From Nectonema munidae (Eukaryota > Nematomorpha > Nectonematoida > Nectonematidae), in NCBI GenBank assembly GCA_030549495.1, contig JAUIRK010001026.1, positions 62,001 to 126,000 of the forward strand: a stretch of 64,000 nt of DNA. The letters are read 5' to 3'. A program made the position numbers and the translations under genes. This document shows, one piece after another, positions 10,758 to 22,800 of this stretch. The notes below the pieces were generated by a model that was not told the DNA's origin, searched no databases, and saw only the letters and a list, made by a program, of their open reading frames with translations. Each line of letters opens with the position of its first letter. The stretch's first letter is position 1.

Positions 10758-11925
10758 ATGTCTTCTAAAAATTCTAACAGCGTAAAAGCTAATCTTTCTA
10801 TTGGAAAAAATTACGTTCTTCATCCAAGCCAAAAAGGAATCCAAGCATTCAATTTGTTGAAAAAATTTAAAATCCTACACGGATGCCGACAAATTGTCAA
10901 ATTCTTGAAAACTTTGCTTTTTTGTTCAACACCAAAAAACTACGACAAGATAGAGTAAAAACTATGATTGATGATATAGAAATGCTTTGGAAAGAAATTT
11001 TAAATTTTACACCTCTTTCTAGTGCACTAACCAAAAAGAAACTTTATCGTTTAATCGATTTAAATGACAAAAACAAAAAATCCATCAAATTTTACTACCA
11101 TACATTCTTATTTGTTTGATATCACTAAAAAAAAGGGGGAATGGAATAGCACAGAGGAAAAAAAATATCTACCAATTCAAAGTGGAGGTAAAGTTGGTTA
11201 TTCTACTGTCAAGCAAGCTCATTTAAAATCAGTGCACCCAAGAAAACGTATTTGTGTTCGAAATAAATCAAGTTCTTTCGAGTCGTTATCCCCACATGAC
11301 ATTATCCCTGAATCTGACTCCAAATCTAATATTGGGTCTGAACTGAAGCGCCACTCGCCTTCCTGTTCTTCTTCTTCTGAAGACAAACTAAATTACAAAA
11401 GAGCAGGAACTTCAACAGCAAGTTTACTGATATGTAACATATCAAGACACAAAGCGTATGACGTTCTCGAAAGAATTTTTAAACAGGGTTATAATGTTCC
11501 AGTTCCATGACAATCGGGTATATGGAAACAAATACAATTTTTTGAAAAATTACAAGTCGATGATCGTTATTATCTTCAATTTGATGGTAAAAGGTTACAG
11601 AAACAATATCAAGTGGTTTTGTCAAAAATACCATGACTCAAATAAAAATTGGTGTTTTAAAATGCCCGAATGGCAATGCTAAGGCTATTCACAAAGAACT
11701 ACATAATCTGATCGATGAATACAATGCTTGGAAAAATATTTGCATGATAATCTGCGACATATCTGCCGTTAATTCCGGTTGTTAGCAGGGTATTGTTCAA
11801 TTGATCCAGGATGATGTCATAAGCAAAGGCCTTCAGAAGCCACAGTACATCGGCTGTCAACATCACGTACTAGATCTGCTTCTAAAACATGTAATGGATT
11901 TTCTCATTCCGAAACTTCCAACAGA
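10758..11925 (+). mobile_element. hAT-like transposase remnant
   Basis: Reading pieces in several frames make up one protein. The middle contains a serine-rich stretch (11064-11510), then LQVDDRYYLQFDGKRLQ near 11550-11600. The clearest part is at 11801-11925, which reads GIVQLIQDDVISKG, then QYIGCQHHVLDLLLKHVMD. From memory, an H-containing 'CQHHVLD' segment after a 'TT(N)TG'-like block occurs in a group of animal hAT-like transposases. The assignment to hAT rests on that recollection. It is interrupted by frame changes, and is truncated at its 3' side by the LINE that follows. Confidence 0.4.
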
Positions 11926-13965
11926 TGATGTTAACAAAAATAGTGAAATTGCCCTCTCACGCCTAACTCTCTTCTTGGAAAACGCACTAAACCATCGCAA
12001 AATCGCAACAACAACATTTCTCGACATTGATAATGCTTTCAACTCGACATGTCCTCCCGGAATTCTATTCAACTTAATCTAAAACAATTACCCTTTATAC
12101 CTCAGCATGTTCATTCAAAGCGCTCTCAACAAACGCATACTAATCCCGCATCACAACAACAACTCTCGCTTTCTACCCCCAAGGCGGCTGCCTCTCAAAC
12201 ATTTTATGACTAATCCTCATTAATCCACTCCTGAATCTAATTCTAACTCACACTTCGCACAATGCTACTCTGACGATATTCTCTTCACCTTCTCCAACGA
12301 CGACCTAGAAACCAATTTGAACAGCGCTACCACCCTTTTGACGAATATAAATTCCTTAGCCTCTAAATACAAATTTCTGTTTAACCAGAGTAAACTGAAC
12401 ATCATACATTTCACTAGGAAATGAATCTTACCACAACCCCTAGTCGTGCCATCATCCACACCAATCACACCAGTAACCAAAATTAAATATCTCGGAGTCA
12501 TTTTTCAATCAAACCTTAAATTCCCAGCACACATCAAAAACCTACACACTAAACTCACACCTATCATTTTCTCCTTCAAGAAAGTCATCTCCTACAAATG
12601 GGGACTAAACCCAAAAATTTCAAAATATATTTATACATCAATTATTTTACCAATAATTCAATACGGTATCCTCTCCTGGGGTTTTCCCTAAACCTACATA
12701 ATACTAGAATCATTCTTAATACAATTCACCGTACCTGTCTCCTCCTAATCACTAACGCATATCACACCACTCCTACCTCAAAGCTTGAACTTCTTACACA
12801 CACTCTACCAATTCTATACAAACTACACCTAATTCTAGTAACACTATACTCGAAAACTTTCAAATCCATGCGCCCCATTCACGCTTTCACCACACTCTAC
12901 TCAACTTCATCCCTTATACTCTCATTTTAAGAAACCATATGTGCCAAGTACAAACCAAACCTAGCTAACTATTCCATATCATTTGAAATTTATCCCATCT
13001 TCCATTTCAACCCTTCAAATGGATTACCCTACTCATTAACCAAATGCAAACATAAAAACATTGCTACCAAGCTAATCAAAATACAACTCACTAATCCCCA
13101 CTCATCATATAATATTTGCATCTTTACTGACGGTTCCAAATCTTCTCACCATGCTACTGGTGCAGACGCCTTCTTCATCACCAACTCATTAAACCCCTTT
13201 TCTACGAAGTCCTTCACACCGACAACAACACTTCATCTTATGAAACAGAAGCGTTGGCAATTTTAGCCGCTTGTAGCCATCTATTAGACAATATCGAAAT
13301 ATATCACCACAACTTTAATCATATCCATCTTTACACAGACGCTCAAAATAATATTAACGATCTCAATCTCAATCATAAAATTCCGCGGTAATGTTACAGC
13401 ATAGCCACGAAACTCACCCGATTCGCTCAACATTTCAACATCACAATTACCTGATCTCCGAGACATTCTACATGCACCGAACACAACATTGTGAATCTAT
13501 TATCCAAAACATCAACATCGAACACAACAACAATTATTGTACGCTCTATCCCTCTATCCTGCATTAAATTTTCAACACACGCACGTCCATCTAGTACAAT
13601 TGGTCATTCCTCAAACTTTCTCCTCCTCTAATAAATTTTGCGATTAATAATAAAAATATTTTTCTTGCACGCAACACAATTAGATGGCTCTCTTTTCACT
13701 GTCCAACTTATGCTTATTTTTACAAGTTCAAACTACACAACAACCCACTTTGCCGTTTTGGTTGCACAGAAATAGAAACACCAATACACATCATCCTTCT
13801 ATGCCCCATCTTTCAAAACATAAGAACTAAACTACTCAAATTTTGCCACTTATATTGCAATTGAATCCTCAAATCCCTTTATGACTTTCTATATCACCCT
13901 TCAATTTTCCAAAGACTCTCAATCCTGATAAACACAATAGAACCAATTCCTAAAGCACACTAAAA
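11926..13965 (+). mobile_element. I-type (I/LOA/R1-like) LINE, 5'-truncated, with RNase H domain
   Basis: Domains appear in the expected order on the + strand. Reverse transcriptase: FLDIDNAFNST at about 12018-12050, CYSDDILFTFSND near 12262-12300 (the catalytic DD pair with S in place of A), IKYLGVIFQSNLKF at 12480-12525, and ILPIIQYGILSWGF at 12645-12690. RNase H: NICIFTDGSKSSHHATGA near 13115-13165, and the block containing LYTDAQNNI near 13330-13355. A C-terminal zinc knuckle follows (CRFGCTEIE, HIILLC) near 13760-13800. Codon usage is rich in C compared with the surroundings. Several stops and frame changes make it inactive. The endonuclease part is missing, consistent with 5' truncation. 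Confidence 0.75.
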
Positions 13966-14844
13966 TCTTATCCCTCTATCACCCAACTCCTAATTCCACA
14001 TATCACCTCTTTAATACAACACTTCTACATTTCTTTTCTTTTTTAGTTGCTCCTTTAGAACATAACAACTAATTTGATTTCCGTCACATAGAAACAACCA
14101 ATTAAAGCAATCCATAATCATAGCAATTCAGCAAGCATATCAGCCAACGCTGGAAAATGCTTAGAGATTTCCCTCACTCACTCATTCACTCGTGTCGTCA
14201 AAGAGACGCGTCTACAAAAATTTGTCTCGACGAAATCATACGGACCCATATTTTAATCAGCCTGAATATAGATGAAATTTTATAACGAATAAAATATAAC
14301 TAGATTTGAAAATGTTAATTTTTAATAGTTTGTAAATAAATAATTTATCAAAATCTAAAATGAAAAAAGGAACAATGTCATCCATTTTAATCTTTGTTCG
14401 CAATTGTGAGCTATATTTCTAGATTTTGGCCATCTTGAGCTTAAAATGCGTTTGTTTTTCCGTTTGTATGCTATAACACATAAGTTTTAAAGAATTAAAA
14501 AGTTATGAATTTTTGTTAAATATAACTTCCAAGTTTTTTCAATTTTATTTTGTAAGTTTCTAGATTTTGAGTTAAAAACAAAATTTCAGCTCATTAAAAA
14601 ATGTATTTGAGAAGTTATAAAGTTTCAAAATTTGTGAGCTTAAATTCCCAGGATAGCAACCTGTGGCTACTATTTTTAGAACTAAAAGACAGTTCGATAT
14701 ATCAGTAAATAAATTTTGTTTTGTAACCATTCATTTCAAATGAATTTACTTCATTAAACGTCCTTCAGAAAAATAAAAATTAATGGTGGATAAATAATTA
14801 GTAATAAAATAATTGGTGGATTATTCTTCCCATAGATGCGAAAC
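13966..14844. other. LINE 3' flank and intergenic sequence
   Basis: Up to about 14240 the sequence keeps the C-rich composition of the LINE and may be its 3' untranslated part. It includes a short (TCAC)-like run near 14170. The rest is plain AT-rich DNA. Confidence 0.35.
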
Positions 14845-15300
14845 CAGTGGCGGATCTGGAAATAGGCATTAGGGAGGGGGGGGGGGGGGGGGCTGCGAAT
14901 TTTACTAAACTAGAACTCAAATTTCAAGCATATAAATTTTTAAAACAAAAATAAGAATGAGAACATTAAAATAATCCTTATTCATTGAACTACGAAGTGA
15001 ATTGATGTAGTAAAACTTGATGTGTTTAAATAATAAATTTACAAAAAAAAATTGGATAATATAAAATTAATAAGTGTCACACTTAACTACGATTGAAACA
15101 TAAAAAACTTTTTAGGGCTTCTCACTTTAGAGAAAGATTGAATCTAAAAAATGAGTTACAGTAATCATCATAATATTTGAGTTCTACGTAAAGAATTAGA
15201 TCAAGAAAAATTTTTAAGCAATTGGCAATGCAATTTTAAGGGGGAGGGGGGCTCCTCGTCGGTTCCACCCCCTTTAAATACGCGAGAGATTTAAATACTT
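14845..15300. mobile_element. Possible hAT-type element, left end with poly-G tract
   Basis: CAGTGGCGGATCTGG at 14845 resembles widespread hAT terminal repeats, and a G-run of about 18 bases (14875-14892) follows. A second purine-rich stretch with G-runs lies at 15240-15252. A matching right end was not found, so the limits are uncertain. Confidence 0.35.
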
Positions 15301-15339
15301 TTAGCCGTAAGGCTATATGCTCGCATTATGCTTAAGATG

Positions 15340-15460
15340 GTTAATCACAGTTTTTGTGAATTTGTTTTTAGAGTTGGGAGCCTTGGGGAACCCCTGACCT
15401 TCAACTGTTAAGCTGAGAGGTACACCCTAACAACCATTGAGGCTCCCGCCAGAGGATACC
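15340..15460. repeat. Structured repeat copy upstream of PPIP5K
   Basis: GGGAGCCT at about 15376 can pair with AGGCTCCC at about 15443, enclosing the 47-bp motif shared with 6727-6773. The copy lies some 250 bases before the PPIP5K start codon, so it may fall in the promoter or 5' untranslated region. Class and function are unknown. Confidence 0.45.
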
Positions 15461-15704
15461 CACAACTAAAAAAAATAAAAAATTAATCATATCATAAAGC
15501 AAAATTAAATTTTTTTTCTGTTCGCAAAGTAAGGAATCGTTTCTTAGCAAAACTATTATAAAATAAATTTATTAAAAATTGTTAATCTGTTTTGCTCTGT
15601 TTTTTAATGGAGAATTCGACTGCTAAATTTATCGTTCTAAGTTTATCAATTTTTAATATTTTATTCCTTCTAACTAAGTTTCACCAATTTTAAGAACAGT
15701 TTTA

Positions 15705-15782
15705 ATGGATAATAAAACAATCACTTCAAATTCTCGAATTTTTCGTGTTTCAGTTTCTGATGATTGTATTTATCCTCAACAA
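15705..15782 (+). CDS. PPIP5K: PPIP5K exon 1 (start codon)
   Basis: ATG at 15705 opens 26 codons, and an in-frame stop lies 30 bases upstream (15675). The exon ends CAACAA before GTAATC. Splicing over a 66-nt intron joins it in phase 0 to exon 2, where the family's conserved 'QIIVGIC' becomes Q-ILFGVC. The variable N-terminus has no homology to check, so the start is an inference. Confidence 0.6.
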
Positions 15783-16861
15783 GTAATCACCCATTTATCT
15801 ATTACATAGGTGCCTTGAGCATCTTTTTAATATACAATTTAATTATAGATTTTGTTTGGTGTTTGTGCAATGGAAAAGAAATCTAAATCGATGCCAATGC
15901 AAGAAATATTAAATAGATTTAAGAAATTTGAATTCATAGATACATTGGTAATAAAATTCTTATTCATACTATATAAAACAAAACTGAATTTTACTTTTTA
16001 TTATAATTTCATTAAATAGAACTCTATCGATTATATATTTATTTTATCATATACATCACCAATGTTTGTCTTCCATATTTTAATGTTGTCTCTCATTTAG
16101 ATTTATAACCACATATATTTTTACTTTAATTAAATGATAATTTAACAGATAATTATATTCTAATTATTTTTATTTTCTTGACCCCAAAAATTCGCTTGTC
16201 GATTCCATATGGATTCATCAACCAAAATTGAGGAATTATATTGTTATCTGTACAATCTTTTTTACAACCATTTTAACCCATTTAAGGCCAAGCAAAGCAG
16301 ACGATATCTAAAAAAACGCAGACGATTTATATTCAAAGTCATTGAAAAAAGCAGACGAAGATTAAATTACTTATGTTCCAAAATGGGAACATTGGCCGTA
16401 AATGGGTTAAGATATACTTTTTATTGTTTTTGCAAGCCAGTTTATTTTAAACCTTTTCCTTCTTTTTCAATCTTTATATATATTCAATTCCAGGTCCCTC
16501 AATACACATCCTCAAATTATTGAAGGGGGGGGGGCGAATTTTTTTTTTACAATTTTCAAAATTACTGGTCTGGAAATACCATGGGAGACCAAATATTCCA
16601 GCAATCATTTAAAATAGAGTGTATTTATCGCATACCTAAATTTATAAGACTACTTTATATTTTTTTTTACAAAATTGGTGAAATTTAAATACAGTTATCT
16701 CTCATTATTCGCGGTTTTGACTATTCGCGGTTTTTCATTGCTTGAAAATAAATTTAATTTAAATAAATTTCTTTTAAGAAATACTTTCTATTTATTTTTT
16801 TATCCAATTTTTATAAAATATATTTATACTTTTTAATTATATATTCAAAATACTATATATG

Positions 16862-16892
<31 letters not shown>

Positions 16893-19800
16893 TTATTATA
16901 TATTTAATTTTTTTAAGCCTCTTATAACTCCTCTAAAAAATGTCTCCAAAGAGGAAAGAAGTAATGAAAAATGTGGCGAAAAGAAGCAAAAAAATGATGA
17001 CTCAAGGAAAAAGAAAATATTTTAGACAAGCTTAGAAGTGGGACAAGTTATGCAGCTTGCGGACTTGAATTTAAAGTAAACGAGTCCACAATAAGATCGA
17101 TTAAAAAGTCCGAGAAGTTGATAAGAAATGCGGTAGCTACTTGTCTTCCAGCAACTGCAAAAGTGTCTCAAGATGTAAGAGATCTTTCTCTTATACAAAT
17201 GGAAAAGGCATTGAATATTTGGATTGAAGATTTAAACAGAAAATGCATCCCTACGAACCGCGAATATATAAAAGAAAAAGCAACTAAGCTATATGAATTT
17301 TACAATACAAATGCAGAAAGTTCCTCCTTTAAAGCAAGTAAAGGATGGTTTGAAGACTTTAAAAAAAGATATTCACTTGACAATCTCCAGTTAACGGATG
17401 AAACTGCCTCAGCTGATCATGCAGCACCCGAAAAATATTTAAGAGTTTGAAAAAATTGTGAGAGAAAAAAATTATTTGCCCGAACAAGTATTCAATGCAG
17501 ACGAGACTGGTCTTTTTTGGAAGAAAATGCCTTCTAGAACATATTTATCTAAGCAAGAAAGACAGGCTCCAGGCTTTAAAGTGGCAAAAGATAGAGTTTC
17601 CTTGCTTTTATGTTGTAACGCTGATGGTCATATGATTAAATCTTTGTTCTTGTACAAAGCAAAACGTCCACGTTGTTTTAACCCTATTAGTGCTGGGGGG
17701 GGGGGGGGCCTTCACTAAAAATTAATTGTAGAAAATTGGCTGAATCATATCCTTTCAAATTTTGTGACTTTCTAAAATCGCTAGCTGCATCTTTTGAAAC
17801 CATTTTCATGGTAGTTGAATGACCCCTTCATGTCCAAAACTGTCAATCAAAATAAAAAATTAAAATTTTTCAGCAAAATTTTGACATTATCTGTACTTAA
17901 CCTTATAACTTAGGATCTATATTATATAATACCCTGAAAATTTATAATTATATACAGTTTGGAACGCATAACACTTTATATATTTAATTTTTTCAATAAT
18001 CATGGCTAATTTTTAGAAAATGTCAATCAAAATTTTGATTGATCAAAAATATATCTAATAAAATATACCTTCAAATTTTACATAAAATATATGTTTTTAT
18101 ACTAAATCGGTCATGCTGTTTTGATTTCTGGACTCATTTTTTACATTTAGGATTTGAAAATACCTATAAGTGTTAATCAAATTTGCGGTTTACTTCTAAA
18201 AATTGTCTCCAAAAACATTCATTTAAATTTTACAATGAAATATATGTGTTATACTAAATCGACCATGCTGGTTTCATTTCTGGACTCATTTTTTACATTT
18301 AGGATTTGAAAATACCTATAAGTATTAATCAAATTTGCGCTTTACTTCTGAAAATTGTCTCCAAAAACATTCCTTCACATTTTACATAAAATATATGTGT
18401 TATACTAAATCGGCCATGCTGGTTTCATTTCTAGACTAATTTTTTACGTTTAGGATCTGGAAATACCTATAAGTGTTAATCAAATTTGCGGTTTACTTCT
18501 GAAAATTGTCTCCAAAAACATTCATTCAAATTTTACAATGAAATATATGTGTTATACTAAATCGGCCATGCTGGTTTCATTTCTGGACTCATTTTTTACA
18601 TTTAGGATTTGAAAATACCTATAAGTATTAATCAAATTTGCGCTTTACTTCTGAAAATTGTCTCCAAAAACATTCTTTCACATTTTACATAAAATATATG
18701 TGTTATACTAAATCGGCCATGCTGGTTTCATTTCTAGACTAATTTTTTACGTTTAGGATCTGGAAATACCTATAAGTGTTAATCAAATTTGCGGTTTACT
18801 TCTAAAAATTGTCTCCAAAAACGTTCATTCAAATTTTACAATGAAATATATGTTTTATACCAAATCAACCATTCTGTTTTCATTTCTGAACTCATTTTTC
18901 AAATTTAGAGATTTTAAAATACGAGTCAAAATTTGCGGTTTACTTCTAAAAGCTATCTCCAAATATATTCTCTCAATTTTACATGAAATATTTGTTTTTA
19001 TACCAAATCGATCATGCTGTTTTCATTTTTGAACCCATTTTTTACATTTAGGATTTGAAAATACCTATAAGTACTAATCAAATTTGCGGTTTACTTCTGA
19101 AAATTGTCTGCAAAAACATTCATTCAAATTTTACAATGAAATATATGTTTTATACCAAATCAACCATGCTGTTTTCATTTCTGAACTCATTTTTCAAATT
19201 TAGAGATTTTAAAATATCAGTCAAAATTTGCGGTTTACTTCTAAAAGCTATCTCCAAATATACTCTCTCAATTTTACATGAAATATTTGTTTTTATACCA
19301 AATCGATCATGATGTTTTCATTTTTGAACCCATTTTTTACATTTAGGATTTGAAAATACCTATAAGTATTAATCAAATTTGCCGTTTACTTCTGAAAATT
19401 GTCTCCAAAAACGTTCATTCAAATTTTACAATGAATATATGTTTTATACCAAATCAACCGTTTTCATTTCTGAACTCATTTTTCAAATTTAGAGATTTTA
19501 AAATACGAGTCAAACTTTGCGGTTTACTTCTCAAAGCTATCTCCAAATATATTCTCTCAATTTTACATGAAATATTTGTTTTTATACCAAATCGACCATG
19601 CTGTTTTCATTTTTGAACCGATTTTTTACATTTAGGATTTGAAAATACCTATAAGTATTAATCAAATTTGCGGTTTACTTCTGAAAATTGTCTGCAAAAA
19701 CATTCATTCAAATTTTACAATGAAATATATGTTTTATACCAAATCAACCATGCTGTTTTCATTTCTGAACTCATTTTTCAAATTTAGAGATTTTAAAATA

Positions 19801-22800
19801 TCAGTCAAAATTTGCGGTTTACTTCTAAAAGCTATCTCCAAATATACTCTCTCAATTTTACATGAAATATTTGTTTTTATACCAAATCGATCATGATGTT
19901 TTCATTTTTGAACCCATTTTTTACATTTAGGATATGAAAATACCTATAAGTATTAATCAAATTTGCGGTTTACTTCTGAAAATTGTCTCCAAAAATATTC
20001 TCTTGAAATATGTTTTTAAACCAAATCAATCATGCTGTTTTCATTTCTGAACTCATTTTTTACATTTAGGATGTGAAAATACCTATAAGTGCTAATCAAA
20101 TTTGCGATTTACTTCTAAAAATTGTCTCCAAAAACATTCATTCAAATTTTACAATTAAATATATGTTTTTATACCAAATCAACCATGCTAGTTTCATTTA
20201 TGGACTCAATTTTTGCAGTTTGAATTTGAAAATACATATAAGTATCAATTAAATTTGCGTTTAGTTCTAAAATTTGTTTTTATAGCAAATAGATCATGAT
20301 GATTTCATTTCTGAACACAGTTTTCGCATTTAGAGGTTTTACCGCTAGTGTCAATCAAATTTTTGGTTTATGTCTGAAAACGATATCCCAAAATATTCTC
20401 TCTAATTTTACCAATTCTACCATGATAATTTTATTTCTGAAAATAGAACAAATTTTTGGTTTATGTTTGAAAACGATATCCCAAAATATTCTCTCTTTTT
20501 ATACCAATTCGACCATGATAATTTTATTTCTGAAATCATTTTTTGCATTTAGAGGTTTAAATGTCTGAAAGTGTCAATCAAATTTTCGATTTACGTCTAA
20601 TGTCTACAGAAATATTTTTGAAATTTAAATAAAATATCTGTTTATATGCCAGATAGAGGATGCTGGTTTCATTTTTGGACTCATTTGGCATTTATGGTTT
20701 TAAAATATCTGAAAGCTTGAATCAGATTTGCGGTTTACTTCTAGATACTGTCTTCAAAAATATTTTGACTGTGAAAAAGACGTTCCTCTTTTACAAATGA
20801 AAAATATTTAAATCTATAGCTTATCATCTAGGATTACAGTTAACATTTAGCTAAGATGGGTAGGAAATCTGAAAATATAGAATAGGTCAGATTTATCAAA
20901 AATGGCACAGATGCCAATATGTGAGAATTTAGTCACTATCAAGATATTTTTAATTTAAATTGAATTTGTCCATCTTTTTCCATTTGCGTCAAAGAGATAA
21001 TTTTTTAGATAAAGAACGTTGACAACGTTTTGTAATTGAACAATCAACATCACGAATAATTCATCAGAAAAAAACCTTTGAAATGAGATTGGTTGACAAA
21101 TATTCAGGCCTGAGAGGAAAAAAGTAATTTTATCCTTATAAAAAATTTTCAAACACACAATGAAGAATATAAATTTCTAATGAAAAAAGAGCTACCAAGA
21201 AAGGATCATTATGGAATGAATAGCAAAATTACATACTGTAAATTATAATATGACGTAGAGACTACAAGTCGATAACGAATTTGTAGCGAAAAAGTTGGAG
21301 GTCCTATCGAGTTACATAAGTTAATGTAGAATGAAATATTTTGAGTGAATTAAACACCTAAAGTTGGTTTATTAAATAAATTAGGAAAATAATTACCAGA
21401 GAAATACTGCAAGTAGAAGTTATTTTTATGTTTATATATTTGAAATTGATTTACAGGTTTAATCGATTTTTTGACAGGTTTTATTGATTTTATAAAAAAT
21501 GAACATTACCATTAAATTCTGCATACTTGAAATGTATAAGAACTTTAAAAGAATTAAAATTTTAATTTTGACATGGGCTGTCATATTTAAATTGTTTTGT
21601 CAGGTTTGACTAATATTTATAAAAAAAAAGGAATATAACCAGTAAACACAGCCTACTTGAAAATGGGTATATGTGTGTAAAATGCCATACACAGTAAACT
21701 TCATAACCTCCCTATGCTTTCTATTAAACGTAATTCTCTCATTTAAAAAACCGTGCTTGATATTTCTTTTTGGGATAAATCAATTTTTTGAGAGTTTTGA
21801 TTGATTTTTATAAAAAAAATGAATATCACCACTGAATTACGCATGCTTAAAAATGGATATATATGTTTAAAAAACTTTATATTATTACTTAGATAAAAAG
21901 TTTCTTTTTAAGATGAGCTGTCATATATAAATCAATGCTTTGATAACTTTAATTGATTTTTATAAAAAAAAATGAATATCACCGCTGAATTCAGCATGCC
22001 TGAAAATGGGTGTATATGGGTAAAAAAATTATATAATTATTTTGATAAAAAGTTTCTTTTTTGAGATGAGCTGTCATATGTAAATCACTTTTTTGACAGG
22101 TTTAAATGATTTTCATAAAAAATGAATATCACCACTGAATTCAGCATATTTGAAAATGGGTATACATGTGTAAAAAACTTTATATACTTATTTAGATAAA
22201 AAGTTCCTTTTTGAGATGAGCTGTCACATTTTAATGAATTTTTTGACAGTTTTGATTGATTTTCATAAAAAATGAATATCACCAATGAATTCAGCATATT
22301 TGAAAATGGGTTTACATGTGTAAAAAACTTTATATACTTATTTAGATAAAAAGTTCCTTTTTGAGATGAGCTGTCACATTTAGAAACAATTTTTTGACAG
22401 GTTTGATTGATTTTCATAAAAAATGAATATCACCACTGAATTCAGCATATTTGAAAATGGGTATACATGTGTAAAAAACTTTATATACTTATTTAGATAA
22501 AAAGTTCCTTTTTGAGATGAGCTGTCACATTTAGAAACAATTTTTTGACAGGTTTGATTGATTTTCATAAAAATTGAATATCACCACTGAATTCAGCATA
22601 TTTGAAAATGGCTATACATGCGTAAAAAACTTTATATAATTATTTAAATAAAAAGTTCCTTTTTGAGATGAGCTGTCAAATATAAATCAATTTTTTGACA
22701 GGTTTGATTGATTTTGATAAAAAATGGACATCACCACTGAATTCAGCATAGTTGAAATATATATGTAACATTAAAAATATTTATAAAAACTTATTAATAT

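Noticed and set aside
18841-19896. A series of similar 63-88 codon frames (MKYMFYTKS.., MKIPIS..).
   Set aside because: They recur with the satellite period and share no protein family; they exist because the repeat unit lacks stops in one frame.
22085-22568. Repeated minus-strand frames ([14 protein letters not shown]..).
   Set aside because: By-products of the second satellite array.
18030-22745. Regularly spaced repeats that might suggest a CRISPR array.
   Set aside because: Units are about 150 bp and similar throughout, with no unique spacers, and the context is an animal gene.
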